Source of the DNA: Cellulosimicrobium arenosum
GTDB lineage: Bacteria > Actinomycetota > Actinomycetes > Actinomycetales > Cellulomonadaceae
Direction of reading: 5' to 3'
Assembly: GCF_014837295.1 (NCBI RefSeq)
Contig: NZ_JACYHB010000004.1
Coordinates: 230,795 to 294,794, forward strand
Length of the DNA: 64,000 bases
A program made the position numbers and the translations under genes. Every line of letters starts with the position of its first letter. Within the stretch, counting starts at the first letter, position 1. Shown here one piece after another: positions 9,521 to 17,884 of the stretch. The notes below the pieces were generated by a model. That model did no database searches, was not told where the DNA came from, and was given only the letters and a program-made list of their open reading frames with translations.

Positions 9521-10894
9521 ATGACCAGCACCACCAGCACGAAGCCCGCGGGGACCGTCGCCGAGCGCACCGCTCTCGCAGCGGCCCGGATCGCCGACCT
9601 GCTCGGCCCGGACCTCGTCTCGACCGACGCCGAGCTGTTGCTCAAAGCGTCCTCCGACTGGTCCCGGATGTCTCCCGTCCTCCAGGAGAAGGTCCCGGCC
9701 GGGCGGTACCTTCCCGACGCGGTCGTCCGGCCGCGCACGGGCGACGACGTCGCCCAGGTCCTCAAGGCGGCGTACGAGCACGACGTGCCCGTGACGCCGC
9801 GCGGCTCCGGGACGGGCAACTACGGACAGGCGACGCCGTTCGACGGCGGGCTCGTCCTCGACCTGCGCGGGCTGGACTCGATCCGTGTGAACGACTCGGG
9901 GACCGTGACCGCGGGAGCGGGGGCGAAGATCACCGCGATCGACGTCGCCGCCCGCGCGGCCGGGCGCGACATCTGGATCTACCCGTCCACCAAGGGCTCG
10001 ACCATCGGCGGCTTCGTGGGCGGCGGGTCGGCAGGGACGGGGACGATCGAGCACGGCTCGACGTCCGACGGGTTCGTGCTGTCGCTGACGGTCGCGCCCA
10101 TGGACGGCAGCGGCACGACCTTCACCGTCGCCGGCCCGGACGTCGCGCCGTACGTGCACGTGTACGGCGTGACGGGCGTCGTCGTCGAGCTCGAGATCGC
10201 CACCGATCCCGCCCGGGAGTGGGTCGCCGTCTACGCGGCGTTCGACGACTGGGACGCGATGACGGGCGTGCACCGCTCGCTGCTCGACCTGCCGGTCCTG
10301 CCCCGGCTCGCGTCGGCGGACCCGCCGGCCCTCGTGCCGAGCCTGCCCGCGTCGGTCCCGCTCGACCCGGCGAAGCACAGCCTGCGCGTCATCGCCGAGG
10401 CGTCGACGGTGAGCGAGGTCGAGGCGCGCGTCGTCGCGGGGGGCGGCGCCGTCGTCGCGAGCCTCGCGGACTACGCGGAGACGGACAAGCTCTCGTCGAT
10501 GTCCTACAACCACCCGGTGTACTTCCTGCAGAAGGCGCACCCGGACCGCTCGTGGTTCCACATGGAGACGGGGGGCCTCGCGCACTGGGACGCCCCGGCG
10601 GCCGTCCAGGAGGCCTACGACGGGGACGTGCACCTGCACGTCGAGCTCATGGGGCACGCCCCGCTCGCCATGGTCGTGGCGGACTACGTCTGCGAGGACC
10701 AGGTGCTCGCCGGGATCCCGCGGCTCGAGGCGCTCGGGCTGGGCGTCCACTCGCCGCACCAGTGGTACGTCGACCGCAACGTCGAGCTCGCTCGCGAGAC
10801 CGCGCGCACGACCGACCCGAAGGGCCTGCTCAACCCGGGCAAGCTCGTCGACGCACCGCCCGTGGACACGCGCCTGAACATCGGGGTGCGCTGA
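9521..10894 (+). CDS. FAD-binding oxidoreductase (VAO/PCMH type)
   Basis: Flavoprotein oxidase or dehydrogenase of the vanillyl-alcohol-oxidase/glycolate-oxidase-D superfamily, 457 aa. The PCMH FAD domain spans about 60-230 with PRGSGTGNYGQATPFDGGLVLDL and KGSTIGGFVGGGSAGTGTIEHGS, the pyrophosphate-binding glycine motifs. The C-terminal FAD-oxidase domain ends in the usual DPKGLLNPGKLV. It lies between the transporter receptor and the creatininase homologue, whose ATG overlaps its stop by one base, so it is part of the same operon. It probably oxidises or dehydrogenates the imported compound or a product; the substrate cannot be read from the sequence. Confidence 0.85.
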   Translation: MTSTTSTKPAGTVAERTALAAARIADLLGPDLVSTDAELLLKASSDWSRMSPVLQEKVPAGRYLPDAVVRPRTGDDVAQVLKAAYEHDVPVTPRGSGTGNYGQATPFDGGLVLDLRGLDSIRVNDSGTVTAGAGAKITAIDVAARAAGRDIWIYPSTKGSTIGGFVGGGSAGTGTIEHGSTSDGFVLSLTVAPMDGSGTTFTVAGPDVAPYVHVYGVTGVVVELEIATDPAREWVAVYAAFDDWDAMTGVHRSLLDLPVLPRLASADPPALVPSLPASVPLDPAKHSLRVIAEASTVSEVEARVVAGGGAVVASLADYAETDKLSSMSYNHPVYFLQKAHPDRSWFHMETGGLAHWDAPAAVQEAYDGDVHLHVELMGHAPLAMVVADYVCEDQVLAGIPRLEALGLGVHSPHQWYVDRNVELARETARTTDPKGLLNPGKLVDAPPVDTRLNIGVR

Positions 10895-11715
10895 TGGCCC
10901 CGCGCGTGCCCCGGTTCCTGGACATGACCTGGCAGGAGGTCGCGGCGCTCCCGGCGGGGACCGTCGCGGTCCTCCCGCTCGGGGCGGTCGAGCAGCACGG
11001 TCCGCACCTGCCCGTCTCGACGGACCTCGTCACCGCGAGCGAGACGGCGGCCGCGGCGGTCGAGACGGTGACGGCGTCGGGCGAGGCGTCGGTGGTGCTC
11101 CTCGAGGCCCTGGCGTACACGAAGTCGGACGAGCACGCCGGGTTCCCCGGCACCGTGTGGCTCTCGTGGGACACCCTCATGCGGGTCCTGGTCGACGTCG
11201 GCCGGTCCCTCGCGGCGTCCGGCATCGAGCGTCTCGTGCTCGTCAACGGCCACGGCGGCAACTCCGCGCTGGGCCAGGTGGCGAACCGCGAGCTGCGGCG
11301 CCGGTTCGGCCTGCGGACGTTCTTCGCCCACGTCTCGACGCCGCGCGACCAGGGTGGGGCTCCGGCATCGGGTGGCGAGCACGGCCTCGGCGTGCACGGG
11401 GGGCACGGCGAGACGTCCCTCATGCTGCACCTGCGGCCCGAGCTCGTGCACATGGAGCTCGCGGAGCGGCGCGTGCCCGAGGGCCTGCTCGCCTACGAGC
11501 AGATCGGGTTCGGCAAGCCCGTGTCGTTCGGGTGGCTGTCGAGCGACTTCGGGGCCGACGGGCACGTGGGCGACCCGACGACCGCCACGGCCGAGGCCGG
11601 CAAGGAGATGTTCGAGCACGCCGTCGAGCAGCTGGCCCGGACCCTGGTCGAGGCGGCCCGCTTCACGACGCCCGTCGACGGTGCCGCCGGTCTCGTCGCG
11701 CGGGACCGCACGTGA
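10894..11715 (+). CDS. Creatininase-family metal-dependent amidohydrolase
   Basis: Cyclic-amide or related amide hydrolase, 273 aa. The family's metal-binding motifs are intact: GAVEQHGPHLPVSTD (about 29-43, Glu/His/Asp ligands), VNGHGGN (about 114-120) and GVHGGHGETSLML (His and Glu). The family includes creatinine amidohydrolase, FAPy deformylase and MftE-like peptidases, so the exact reaction is open. The start ATG overlaps the preceding stop (TGATG), and the end overlaps the GTG of the next amidohydrolase, giving tight translational coupling through 9521-13109. Confidence 0.87.
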   Translation: MAPRVPRFLDMTWQEVAALPAGTVAVLPLGAVEQHGPHLPVSTDLVTASETAAAAVETVTASGEASVVLLEALAYTKSDEHAGFPGTVWLSWDTLMRVLVDVGRSLAASGIERLVLVNGHGGNSALGQVANRELRRRFGLRTFFAHVSTPRDQGGAPASGGEHGLGVHGGHGETSLMLHLRPELVHMELAERRVPEGLLAYEQIGFGKPVSFGWLSSDFGADGHVGDPTTATAEAGKEMFEHAVEQLARTLVEAARFTTPVDGAAGLVARDRT

Positions 11716-13109
11716 GCGGTGCCGTGGCCGCCACGAACGGGCCGACGCCGGCCCTGGTCGTGCGGGGCGCGCTCGCGGTCCGCACGGGGCCGGGGCCCGA
11801 CGCGGCCGAGCCCGCGGGCGACGTCGTCGTGGGCGGCGACGGCCGGGTGCTGGAGGTCGGGCGGGACGCGTCCCCGGTCGTCCGGGCCGACGGCGACCGC
11901 GGAGCCTCCGTGCCCGAGCTGGACGCGACCGGGTGCGTGGTCACTCCCGGGCTCGTGAACGCCCACCACCACCTGCTCCAGACGGCGTTCCGCACGCTGC
12001 CCGGGACGCGCGGCGTCCCCATGCGCGAGTGGCTGCCGACGATGGCGGCGGCGTACGCGCGGGCGCACGTCGACGCCGAGCTCGTGGGCGCGGCCGCGCG
12101 CGCCGGTCTCGCGGAGGCGCTGCTCTGCGGTGTGACGACGGTCGCGGACCACCACCTCACCTGGCCGGCGCACGTGGACGTGGACGGATCGGTCGAGCTC
12201 GCACTGTCTGCCGCGGCGGCCGCCGACGAGCTGGGCGCGCGCCTGGTCCTCGTGCGCGGCACCGCGGGCGACGACGCCGAGCTCGCCGCCCTCAGCGCGG
12301 ACGCGATCGCGGCCGCGCTCGTCGACGGGGGCTCCGGCGGGGTGCGAGCCGACGGTCGCGTGCAGGTAGCGGTGGGCCCGGCCGGCGTGCACAGCGACGG
12401 CGAGGCGACGTTCCGTCTGCTCGCCGAGGTCGCGGCGCACCGCGGGCTGCGGCGACGCACCCAGGCGAACGAGCAGGTCGACGTCGTGATCGCGCTCGAG
12501 CGCTACGGCCGCCGACCGATCGACCTGCTCGACGACTGGGGGTGGCTCACGCCGGACGTGACGCTCGCGCACCTGTGCGACGTCACGGACGACGAGATCG
12601 CTCGCGTCGCGGCGAGCGGCGTGAGCGCGACGCACGCGCCCGGGTGCGACGTGCCGATGGGCTGGGGCGTCGCGCCGGTCGCCCGGCTGCTCGCCGCCGG
12701 GGTGCGCGTGGGGCTCGGGACGAGCGGCGGCGGGTCGAACGACGCCGGGCACCTGCTCGCCGACGCACGGCTCGCGATGCAGGTGTCGGGCCTCGTCGGG
12801 CGCCAGCTCGCCGCGCGCGACGTGCTCGACGCCGCGACCGCCGGGTCCGCGGACGGTCTCGGCCGCCTGGAGCTCGGACGGCTGGAGACCGGGAGCGCGG
12901 GAGACCTGTGCGTGTGGGACGTGTCGGGGGTCGCCGACGCCGGTGTCGCGGACCCGGTCGCCGGGCTGCTGTGGGCGTCGCCCGGGCGTCGCCCGCGGCA
13001 CGTCGTGGTCGGCGGGCGTGTCGTCGTGCGCGACGGGCGGCTGGTCACGGCGGACGAGCGTGGTCTCGCGCGCGTCCTCAGTCGACGGCTCGCACCAGCC
13101 GCTGCTTGA
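11712..13109 (+). CDS. 8-oxoguanine-deaminase/AtzB-like amidohydrolase lacking two metal ligands
   Basis: 465-aa member of the ATZ/TRZ amidohydrolase subgroup, coupled by GTGA overlap to the creatininase gene. The N-terminal HxH is present (NAHHHLLQT, His85/His87), and so is the later AHL histidine. The usual THLAE segment, however, reads TQANE (Gln251 in place of the metal-ligand His; Glu254 kept). The usual GVDGSxSND reads GTSGGGSND (Ser338 in place of the catalytic/ligand Asp). The rest of the fold, including SNDAGHLLADARLAM, is well kept and the frame is intact, so this is not simple decay. It may use a different metal site, be a non-catalytic partner, or be inactive. Its last 32 bp overlap the convergent XRE-cupin gene. 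Confidence 0.8.
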   Translation: MSGAVAATNGPTPALVVRGALAVRTGPGPDAAEPAGDVVVGGDGRVLEVGRDASPVVRADGDRGASVPELDATGCVVTPGLVNAHHHLLQTAFRTLPGTRGVPMREWLPTMAAAYARAHVDAELVGAAARAGLAEALLCGVTTVADHHLTWPAHVDVDGSVELALSAAAAADELGARLVLVRGTAGDDAELAALSADAIAAALVDGGSGGVRADGRVQVAVGPAGVHSDGEATFRLLAEVAAHRGLRRRTQANEQVDVVIALERYGRRPIDLLDDWGWLTPDVTLAHLCDVTDDEIARVAASGVSATHAPGCDVPMGWGVAPVARLLAAGVRVGLGTSGGGSNDAGHLLADARLAMQVSGLVGRQLAARDVLDAATAGSADGLGRLELGRLETGSAGDLCVWDVSGVADAGVADPVAGLLWASPGRRPRHVVVGGRVVVRDGRLVTADERGLARVLSRRLAPAAA

Positions 13110-13719
13110 CGGCGAGCAGCCGGTAGGGACCGCCGTCGGCGCTGGCCCACCGGTGGCGGGTCCCGCTGGGGTAGAACACGGAGTCGCCCGGCTCGAGCAG
13201 GTCCACCGTGCCGTCGAGGTCGAGCAGCACGCGTCCCTCGACGACGTACGCGAACTCGTCCTCGTCGTGCAGCCAGTACTCGCCGAGGTCCTGGGACGTG
13301 CCGGTGTACTCGAGCGGGTCGAACGGCCGGTCGCCGGCGGCGGCGAGAGCGCGGACGGTCCCGCCACCGGCGGACGCGGACGCCTCCTCGGTGCGCCGCA
13401 GCACGGGCGAGGCGCTCGCCGTGGTCGCCGTCGCCTCGGCGAGCAGGACCTGCTGGGTCGTCCCGAGCGTCGTGGCGACCCGGAACAGCGAGGACATGCT
13501 CAGGCGCGCGTGGCCGCGCTCGACCTGGCTGAGGAACGAGTGCGAGAGCCCGGTCGCGTCGGCGAGCTGGACGAGCGTGAGACCGTGCGCGTGCCGCAGC
13601 GTGCGGATCCGCTGGCCGAGGCGCGTGACGGAACGGTCGAGCGGGTCCGCCGCGCCGCCGTCGGCGGGGACGACCGCGCCGTCGGACACCGCGGGTGCGT
13701 CGTCGGTGGGGGCGACCAT
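13078..13719 (-). CDS. XRE-family transcriptional regulator with C-terminal cupin domain
   Basis: Ligand-responsive repressor or activator, 213 aa. The HTH_3 domain occupies about 32-88 (LGQRIRTLRHAHGLTLVQLADATGLSHSFLSQVERG), a linker follows, and a small cupin barrel spans about 130-205 (DEFAYVVEGRVLLDLDG..LEPGDSVFYPSGTRHRW). Such proteins usually control an adjacent catabolic operon and sense its substrate in the cupin. It is divergent from the flavin reductase gene, and the 142-bp gap between them ends in the perfect 19-bp palindrome at 13862. That makes it the prime candidate to bind both operators of the locus. The mRNA looks leaderless (see 13726). Confidence 0.88.
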   Translation of the reverse strand: MVAPTDDAPAVSDGAVVPADGGAADPLDRSVTRLGQRIRTLRHAHGLTLVQLADATGLSHSFLSQVERGHARLSMSSLFRVATTLGTTQQVLLAEATATTASASPVLRRTEEASASAGGGTVRALAAAGDRPFDPLEYTGTSQDLGEYWLHDEDEFAYVVEGRVLLDLDGTVDLLEPGDSVFYPSGTRHRWASADGGPYRLLAVKQRLVRAVD

Positions 13720-13725
13720 GGCTCG

Positions 13726-13731
13726 ATCGTA
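13726..13731 (-). promoter_or_regulatory. -10 element of a leaderless promoter for the XRE-cupin gene
   Basis: On the minus strand TACGAT is followed by exactly 6 nt and the ATG at 13719. This TAnnnT-N6-ATG pattern is that of actinobacterial leaderless transcripts. No good -35 is visible. Confidence 0.5.
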
Positions 13732-13861
13732 GGGGAGCACGGGCGTTCGCCGCCCCCGTCCGCCACCTCCTGCGCTCCGGTACATGACGGCCCGGCGAGC
13801 CGTAACAGACTCCGTGCGTCGGCGTGACGCGCGCGAAACATCAGGGGCACACGATGGGGGC

Positions 13862-13880
13862 ATGTTGATGACATCAACAT
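13862..13880. promoter_or_regulatory. Operator B: perfect 19-bp palindrome over the flavin reductase start codon
   Basis: ATGTTGATGACATCAACAT is a perfect palindrome with a single central base. Its first three bases are the proposed start codon of the flavin reductase, and it lies in the divergent gap with the XRE-cupin regulator. Operator A at 5032 has the same length and identical outer arms (ATGTT and ATCAACAT). Binding here would block initiation of both transcription and translation. Confidence 0.65.
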
Positions 13881-14407
13881 CGCGCACCGCGACCGTCACC
13901 GACGGCTTCCGTGACGCGATGGCCGGGCTGGCGAGCGGGGTGTGCGTGGTGACGACGGCGGTCGGTGGCGAGCCCGCGGGACTCACGACCACCGCGGTCA
14001 TGAGCGTGAGCCTCGACCCGCCGCTCCTCGCGGTCGGGGTCGGGCGGTCGAGCCGGACGCTCCCGACGCTGCGCGAGGCGCGCGCGTTCGTCGTGCACGT
14101 GCTGCAGCACGACCGCGAGTCGACGGCCGCGACCTTCGCGTCGAAGGCGGCCGACAAGTTCGCCGGGCTGGACGTGCGCACCGGGCGCCACGGGATCCCG
14201 GTCCTGGCCGACGACGCCAGGTACGCGCTCGAGTGCGACACCTGGCACGAGGTCGAGGCCGGTGACCACGTGCTCCTCCTGGGCCGCGTGGCCGAGGTCC
14301 ACCGCGGGCTCCCGGATCACACGGATGGCGGCCGGGCCCTCGTCCACTTCGACCGCGCCTTCCACCGGGTCGGCCCCCTCGCGGTCGAGCCCGGTCAGAC
14401 CGCGTGA
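13862..14407 (+). CDS. Flavin reductase-like (split-barrel FMN) protein
   Basis: 181-aa member of the flavin reductase/DIM6-NTAB family. It typically supplies reduced FMN or FAD to a partner monooxygenase, or acts as an FMN-dependent enzyme itself. Residues about 12-60 carry the family opening (FRDAMAGLASGVCVVTTAVGGEPAGLTTTAVMSVSLDPPLLAVGV), and the C-terminus has the LVHFDRAFHRV pattern. The start is either ATG 13862 or the ATG two codons later; both lie inside operator B. Its stop overlaps the GTG of the BBE-like flavoprotein. No obvious two-component monooxygenase lies in the window, so its electron acceptor is unclear. Confidence 0.83.
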   Translation: MLMTSTSRTATVTDGFRDAMAGLASGVCVVTTAVGGEPAGLTTTAVMSVSLDPPLLAVGVGRSSRTLPTLREARAFVVHVLQHDRESTAATFASKAADKFAGLDVRTGRHGIPVLADDARYALECDTWHEVEAGDHVLLLGRVAEVHRGLPDHTDGGRALVHFDRAFHRVGPLAVEPGQTA

Positions 14408-15903
14408 GGCGCACCGGCGCCACCCGCAGCGCTCTCGCCGCCGACCCCGCGTTCGCCGTCGAGACCGCTCCCGCCGCGGGCGCTGCGCCCGTCGGGCTCG
14501 CCGGCACCGTCTCGAGCGACCTCGGCGACGGGCGCTACGAGGCCGCGCGCCGCGGCCTGGCCGTCTCGGGCGTCGTCCCCCCGGACCGTCCGGCCCGGGT
14601 CGTGCAGGTCTGCGACGCGGCCGGGGTCCTCGCCGCGCTGGACCACGCCAGTGCCGCAGGACTCGGCGTGACGATCCGCTCGGGCGGCCACAGCACGGCG
14701 TTCACCGCGCTGCGCGACGGCGCGCTCGCGCTCGACGTGTCGGGCCTCGACGACGTGTCGATCGACCACGCGACCGGGACGGCGATCGTCGGGCCGGGAA
14801 CCACCTCGCTCGCGCTCGCGGAGGCGCTCGCCGGGACCGGTCTCGCCTTCCCCGTCGGGCACAGGGCGAGCGTCGGTCTGGGCGGGTTCCTGCTCGCGGG
14901 CGGCAACGGCTGGAACCAGGGTGCCTGGGGGAGCGCGTGCGAGTCCGTGCTCGGGGCGCAGGTGGTGCTGGCCGACGGCCGTCGCACGAGCCTCGACGCG
15001 CAGACCGACGCCGAGGCGTTCGCCGTCCTGCGGGGCGCCGGGCCCGCGTTCCCCGCGGTCGTGACCGCATTCCGGCTGCGCCTGTGGCCCGAGCCGACGG
15101 TCCGACGGCGCACGGCCCGGTTCCGGGTCGACGTCCGGACGGCGCTCTCCGACCTCGCCGCGGCCGGGAGGTGGGCCGACGCCTTCGCCGCCGACCTGGC
15201 CCCCGAGGTCGAGCTCACCCTCGTGCTCTCGCCCGGAGAGAGGGAGGAGCCACCGGTCGTGGTGGCGAGCGTGACCGCGTTCGGCCGCGACGGCGACCAC
15301 GCCGAGGAGCTGCTGGCTCCGCTGGGCCGGTGCGGTCCGGTCGAGCAGACCACGCTCGCGCCCTCGACGACGTCGATCCCCGACCTCCTGCGGGTCGACA
15401 CCACGCCGACCGGGACCGGGAGCGTCGCGCAGCAGACATGGACCCGCGCGGGCTACGCCGAGGTCCTGCCGAGGCTGGCGCGACCGCTCGCGGCCGCGCC
15501 GTCGCCGCTGTCCAGCGTGCTCGTGAGCTCCGCCTCGTACCGCCGTGCCGCTGCGCCCGCCACCGAGCCGCTGCACCGACCGCGCGGGACCCTGACCGTC
15601 GCCGCGTACTCGACGTGGGTGCCGGGGGTGGACGACGCCGCGAACCTCGCGTGGCCCACGGCCGTCGTCGAACCCCTCGCCGACGTCGTGACCGGCCACT
15701 ACGTCGGCGAGCTCGACCTGCGTGCGACGCCCGAGCGGATCGGGCGCTGCTGGGAGCCCGGCGGCCTCGCGCGCGTCGCCGCCGTGCGCGCCCGGCTCGA
15801 CCCCGCCGGCGGACTCGTCCCGCCGCCGGGGTGGCCGGCCGTCGTCGGGCCGCCCTGCTCAGCCGTCGAGACCGCACCGCACCACCAGGAACGGACCCCA
15901 TGA
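14404..15903 (+). CDS. BBE-like FAD-linked oxidoreductase
   Basis: Flavoprotein oxidase related to berberine bridge enzyme and 6-hydroxynicotine oxidase, 499 aa. The PCMH domain holds IRSGGHSTAF (about 96-105, whose His usually carries the 8-alpha flavin bond) and GLGGFLLAGGNGWNQGAWG (about 158-176). The Cys used for bicovalent attachment in plant BBEs is not apparent, so a single covalent link is inferred. The C-terminal RLDPAGGLVPPPGW resembles the end of the BBE domain. The GTG start overlaps the flavin reductase stop, and its stop overlaps the next ATG. Many relatives oxidise C-N bonds of alkaloids or N-heterocycles, in keeping with the neighbours. Confidence 0.82.
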   Translation: MRRTGATRSALAADPAFAVETAPAAGAAPVGLAGTVSSDLGDGRYEAARRGLAVSGVVPPDRPARVVQVCDAAGVLAALDHASAAGLGVTIRSGGHSTAFTALRDGALALDVSGLDDVSIDHATGTAIVGPGTTSLALAEALAGTGLAFPVGHRASVGLGGFLLAGGNGWNQGAWGSACESVLGAQVVLADGRRTSLDAQTDAEAFAVLRGAGPAFPAVVTAFRLRLWPEPTVRRRTARFRVDVRTALSDLAAAGRWADAFAADLAPEVELTLVLSPGEREEPPVVVASVTAFGRDGDHAEELLAPLGRCGPVEQTTLAPSTTSIPDLLRVDTTPTGTGSVAQQTWTRAGYAEVLPRLARPLAAAPSPLSSVLVSSASYRRAAAPATEPLHRPRGTLTVAAYSTWVPGVDDAANLAWPTAVVEPLADVVTGHYVGELDLRATPERIGRCWEPGGLARVAAVRARLDPAGGLVPPPGWPAVVGPPCSAVETAPHHQERTP

Positions 15904-17369
15904 CCCGCACCGCACCTCTCGCCCTCACCGTCGTCGACGCCCTCGTGCTGCCCGGCGCGGACGACGGCCCGCCGTGGTACTTCGGCTGGCTGCAGGTCGG
16001 GACCGACGGGTGCATCCTCGCGACCGGCCCGGGCGAGCCGCCCGACGACGCCGCGACCGCGACCGTGCTCGACGCCGCGGGCGCGATCCTCGCCCCCGGT
16101 TTCGTGTCCGCGCACTCGCACCTGTTCACGTCGGGACTGCGCGGCATCGCGCCCGACGCGACGCTCTACCCGTGGGTGCGGTCGATGATGGAGCTGTTCC
16201 GCCACACCGACGCCGAGGACATGTACTGGTCGACCCTGCACGGGTCGATGGACTTCCTCGCCAACGGCGTGACGAGCGCCTACAACTTCATGCAGTCGGG
16301 CGTGACCTGGCTGTACGACCCGGCGACCGCGCGCAACGTCCTCGGCCGCGTCCACCCCGACGAGTACACGACCCGCCAGATGGACGGCACGGTCGACGCC
16401 GGCCTGCGGGCCGTGCACGCGATCCGGCTCGACGACGAGGCCGGGCCGGAGGACGAGGTGCTCTCACGGTTCGCGCGCATGGTCGACGCCGCGCGCGACC
16501 CCGGGCGTGCCGGGCGCGACCAGCACCTCGGCGTGTCCGTCATGGGTGCGGTGCAGTGGGCGAGCGGGCCGCGCACGGCCGAGCTCGAGGTCGCGGTGAT
16601 GCGCGAGCACGGGATCACCGACCAGGCGCACTTCGTCGAGACCGCCGAGGGCCTCGACGTACAGCGCGAGAAGTTCGCCTGGTACGAGCGGGCGGGCGCG
16701 CTGGGGCCGGACCTGCTCCTCGGGCACTTCGTCCACCCGACGGACTCGATGGTCGCCGCCGTCTCGGACGCCGGCAGCCCCGTCGTGTGGCAGCCGACGT
16801 CGAACGGTCGGCTCGGCTCGGGGGTCGCGGACGTGGTCAGGTACCGCCGCGCAGGGATCCCGGTGGGGGTGGGTCTGGACGACCAGTCGTGCACCGACAT
16901 CTCCGACCCGTGGGCGAACATGCGCCAGGGCCTGTACGCCCAGCGCGCGCTGCACCAGGATGCCGGCGTGCTCTCGCCGCGGGACATGCTGCGGCTGCAC
17001 ACGCTCGGCTCGGCCGAGGTGCTCGGCGTCGCCGACCGGGTGGGGAGCCTCGAGGTCGGCAAGCACGCGGACTTCGTGCTCGTCGACCACCGCTCGCCCA
17101 GCACCGGACCGGTGTGGGACGTGGTCGCGACGTACGTGCTCGCGTGCGGGCTGCGCAACCTGCAGGCGACGTACGTGGGCGGGCGATGCGTTGCGCGCGA
17201 CGGGCGGGCGACGACCCCGCTCGCCGCCCGCGCCGACGCCGAGCTCGCCGAGCGGATCGAGCGGGCCGCCCACGCCGACGGGCGCAGTCTCGCCGTCACC
17301 GCGGACGAGCTCGTCTCCGTGGCGGCGCGACGCTCGCGCGACGCCCCCGTCAGTCCTCGGAGACCGTGA
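15900..17369 (+). CDS. Amidohydrolase of the ATZ/TRZ-chlorohydrolase type
   Basis: 489-aa cytosolic metal-dependent hydrolase or deaminase. All expected ligands are seen: HxH in SAHSHLFTSG, His and Glu in QAHFVETAEG, His in LLGHFVHPTD, and Asp in VGLDDQSCTDISDP. The N- and C-terminal strands of the composite beta domain are present (FVLVDHRSPSTGP). Third amidohydrolase of the locus and, unlike the one at 11712, fully equipped. The ATG overlaps the BBE-like stop (ATGA). Last gene of the operator-B unit; its final 20 bp overlap the convergent ohr gene. Confidence 0.84.
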   Translation: MTRTAPLALTVVDALVLPGADDGPPWYFGWLQVGTDGCILATGPGEPPDDAATATVLDAAGAILAPGFVSAHSHLFTSGLRGIAPDATLYPWVRSMMELFRHTDAEDMYWSTLHGSMDFLANGVTSAYNFMQSGVTWLYDPATARNVLGRVHPDEYTTRQMDGTVDAGLRAVHAIRLDDEAGPEDEVLSRFARMVDAARDPGRAGRDQHLGVSVMGAVQWASGPRTAELEVAVMREHGITDQAHFVETAEGLDVQREKFAWYERAGALGPDLLLGHFVHPTDSMVAAVSDAGSPVVWQPTSNGRLGSGVADVVRYRRAGIPVGVGLDDQSCTDISDPWANMRQGLYAQRALHQDAGVLSPRDMLRLHTLGSAEVLGVADRVGSLEVGKHADFVLVDHRSPSTGPVWDVVATYVLACGLRNLQATYVGGRCVARDGRATTPLAARADAELAERIERAAHADGRSLAVTADELVSVAARRSRDAPVSPRRP

Positions 17370-17772
17370 CCGTCACGTCGATGTTCCCGCGCGTGGCGTG
17401 GGAGTAGGGGCAGACCTGGTGCGCGGCGTCGGCGAGCTCCTGCGCGACGTCGTGCTCGACGCCGGGCAGGACGACCTCGAGCAGCACCGCGAGCTCGAAG
17501 CCGCCGTCGCCGTTCGGGCCGATCTGCACGCGGGCACCGACCGAGGAGTCGTGCACCTCGACCTTGCGCGACCGCGCGACGCCCTGCAGGGCCGAGTGGA
17601 AGCACGCGGAGAAGCCGGCGGCGAACAACAGCTCGGGGTTCGCTGCCCCGCCGGCGCCGCCCATCTCGCGCGGGACGGCGAGGTCGAGGTCGAGCACGCC
17701 GTCGCTCGTGCTGACGTGGCCGTTGCGTGCGGCTCCGGTCGAGAGTGCCTCGGCGGTGTACAGGGGGTCCAT
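17350..17772 (-). CDS. ohr: Organic hydroperoxide resistance protein (Ohr, OsmC superfamily)
   Basis: Thiol peroxidase that reduces organic and fatty-acid hydroperoxides in the cytosol. At 140 aa it is the canonical size. Both catalytic cysteines are present, in GFSACFHSA (about Cys57) and in VCPYSHATRGN (about Cys122), and the N-terminus reads LYTAEALSTGAARNGHV as in typical Ohr. Transcribed 112 bp downstream of ohrR on the same strand, giving the common ohrR-ohr arrangement. Its 3' end overlaps the last 20 bp of the catabolic amidohydrolase, so this stress module was placed within the locus without a spacer. Confidence 0.95.
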   Translation of the reverse strand: MDPLYTAEALSTGAARNGHVSTSDGVLDLDLAVPREMGGAGGAANPELLFAAGFSACFHSALQGVARSRKVEVHDSSVGARVQIGPNGDGGFELAVLLEVVLPGVEHDVAQELADAAHQVCPYSHATRGNIDVTVTVSED

Positions 17773-17884
17773 GGAGGAGTCCTCTCGTCGGTCGGGGTCG
17801 TGCCCCGACGGGGTGCGCGTGGTCGCGCGCCTGGTGACCGGCCGACGCCGGGTGGCGAGGGTCGGGGTCCTGGGGGAGCGGGTA

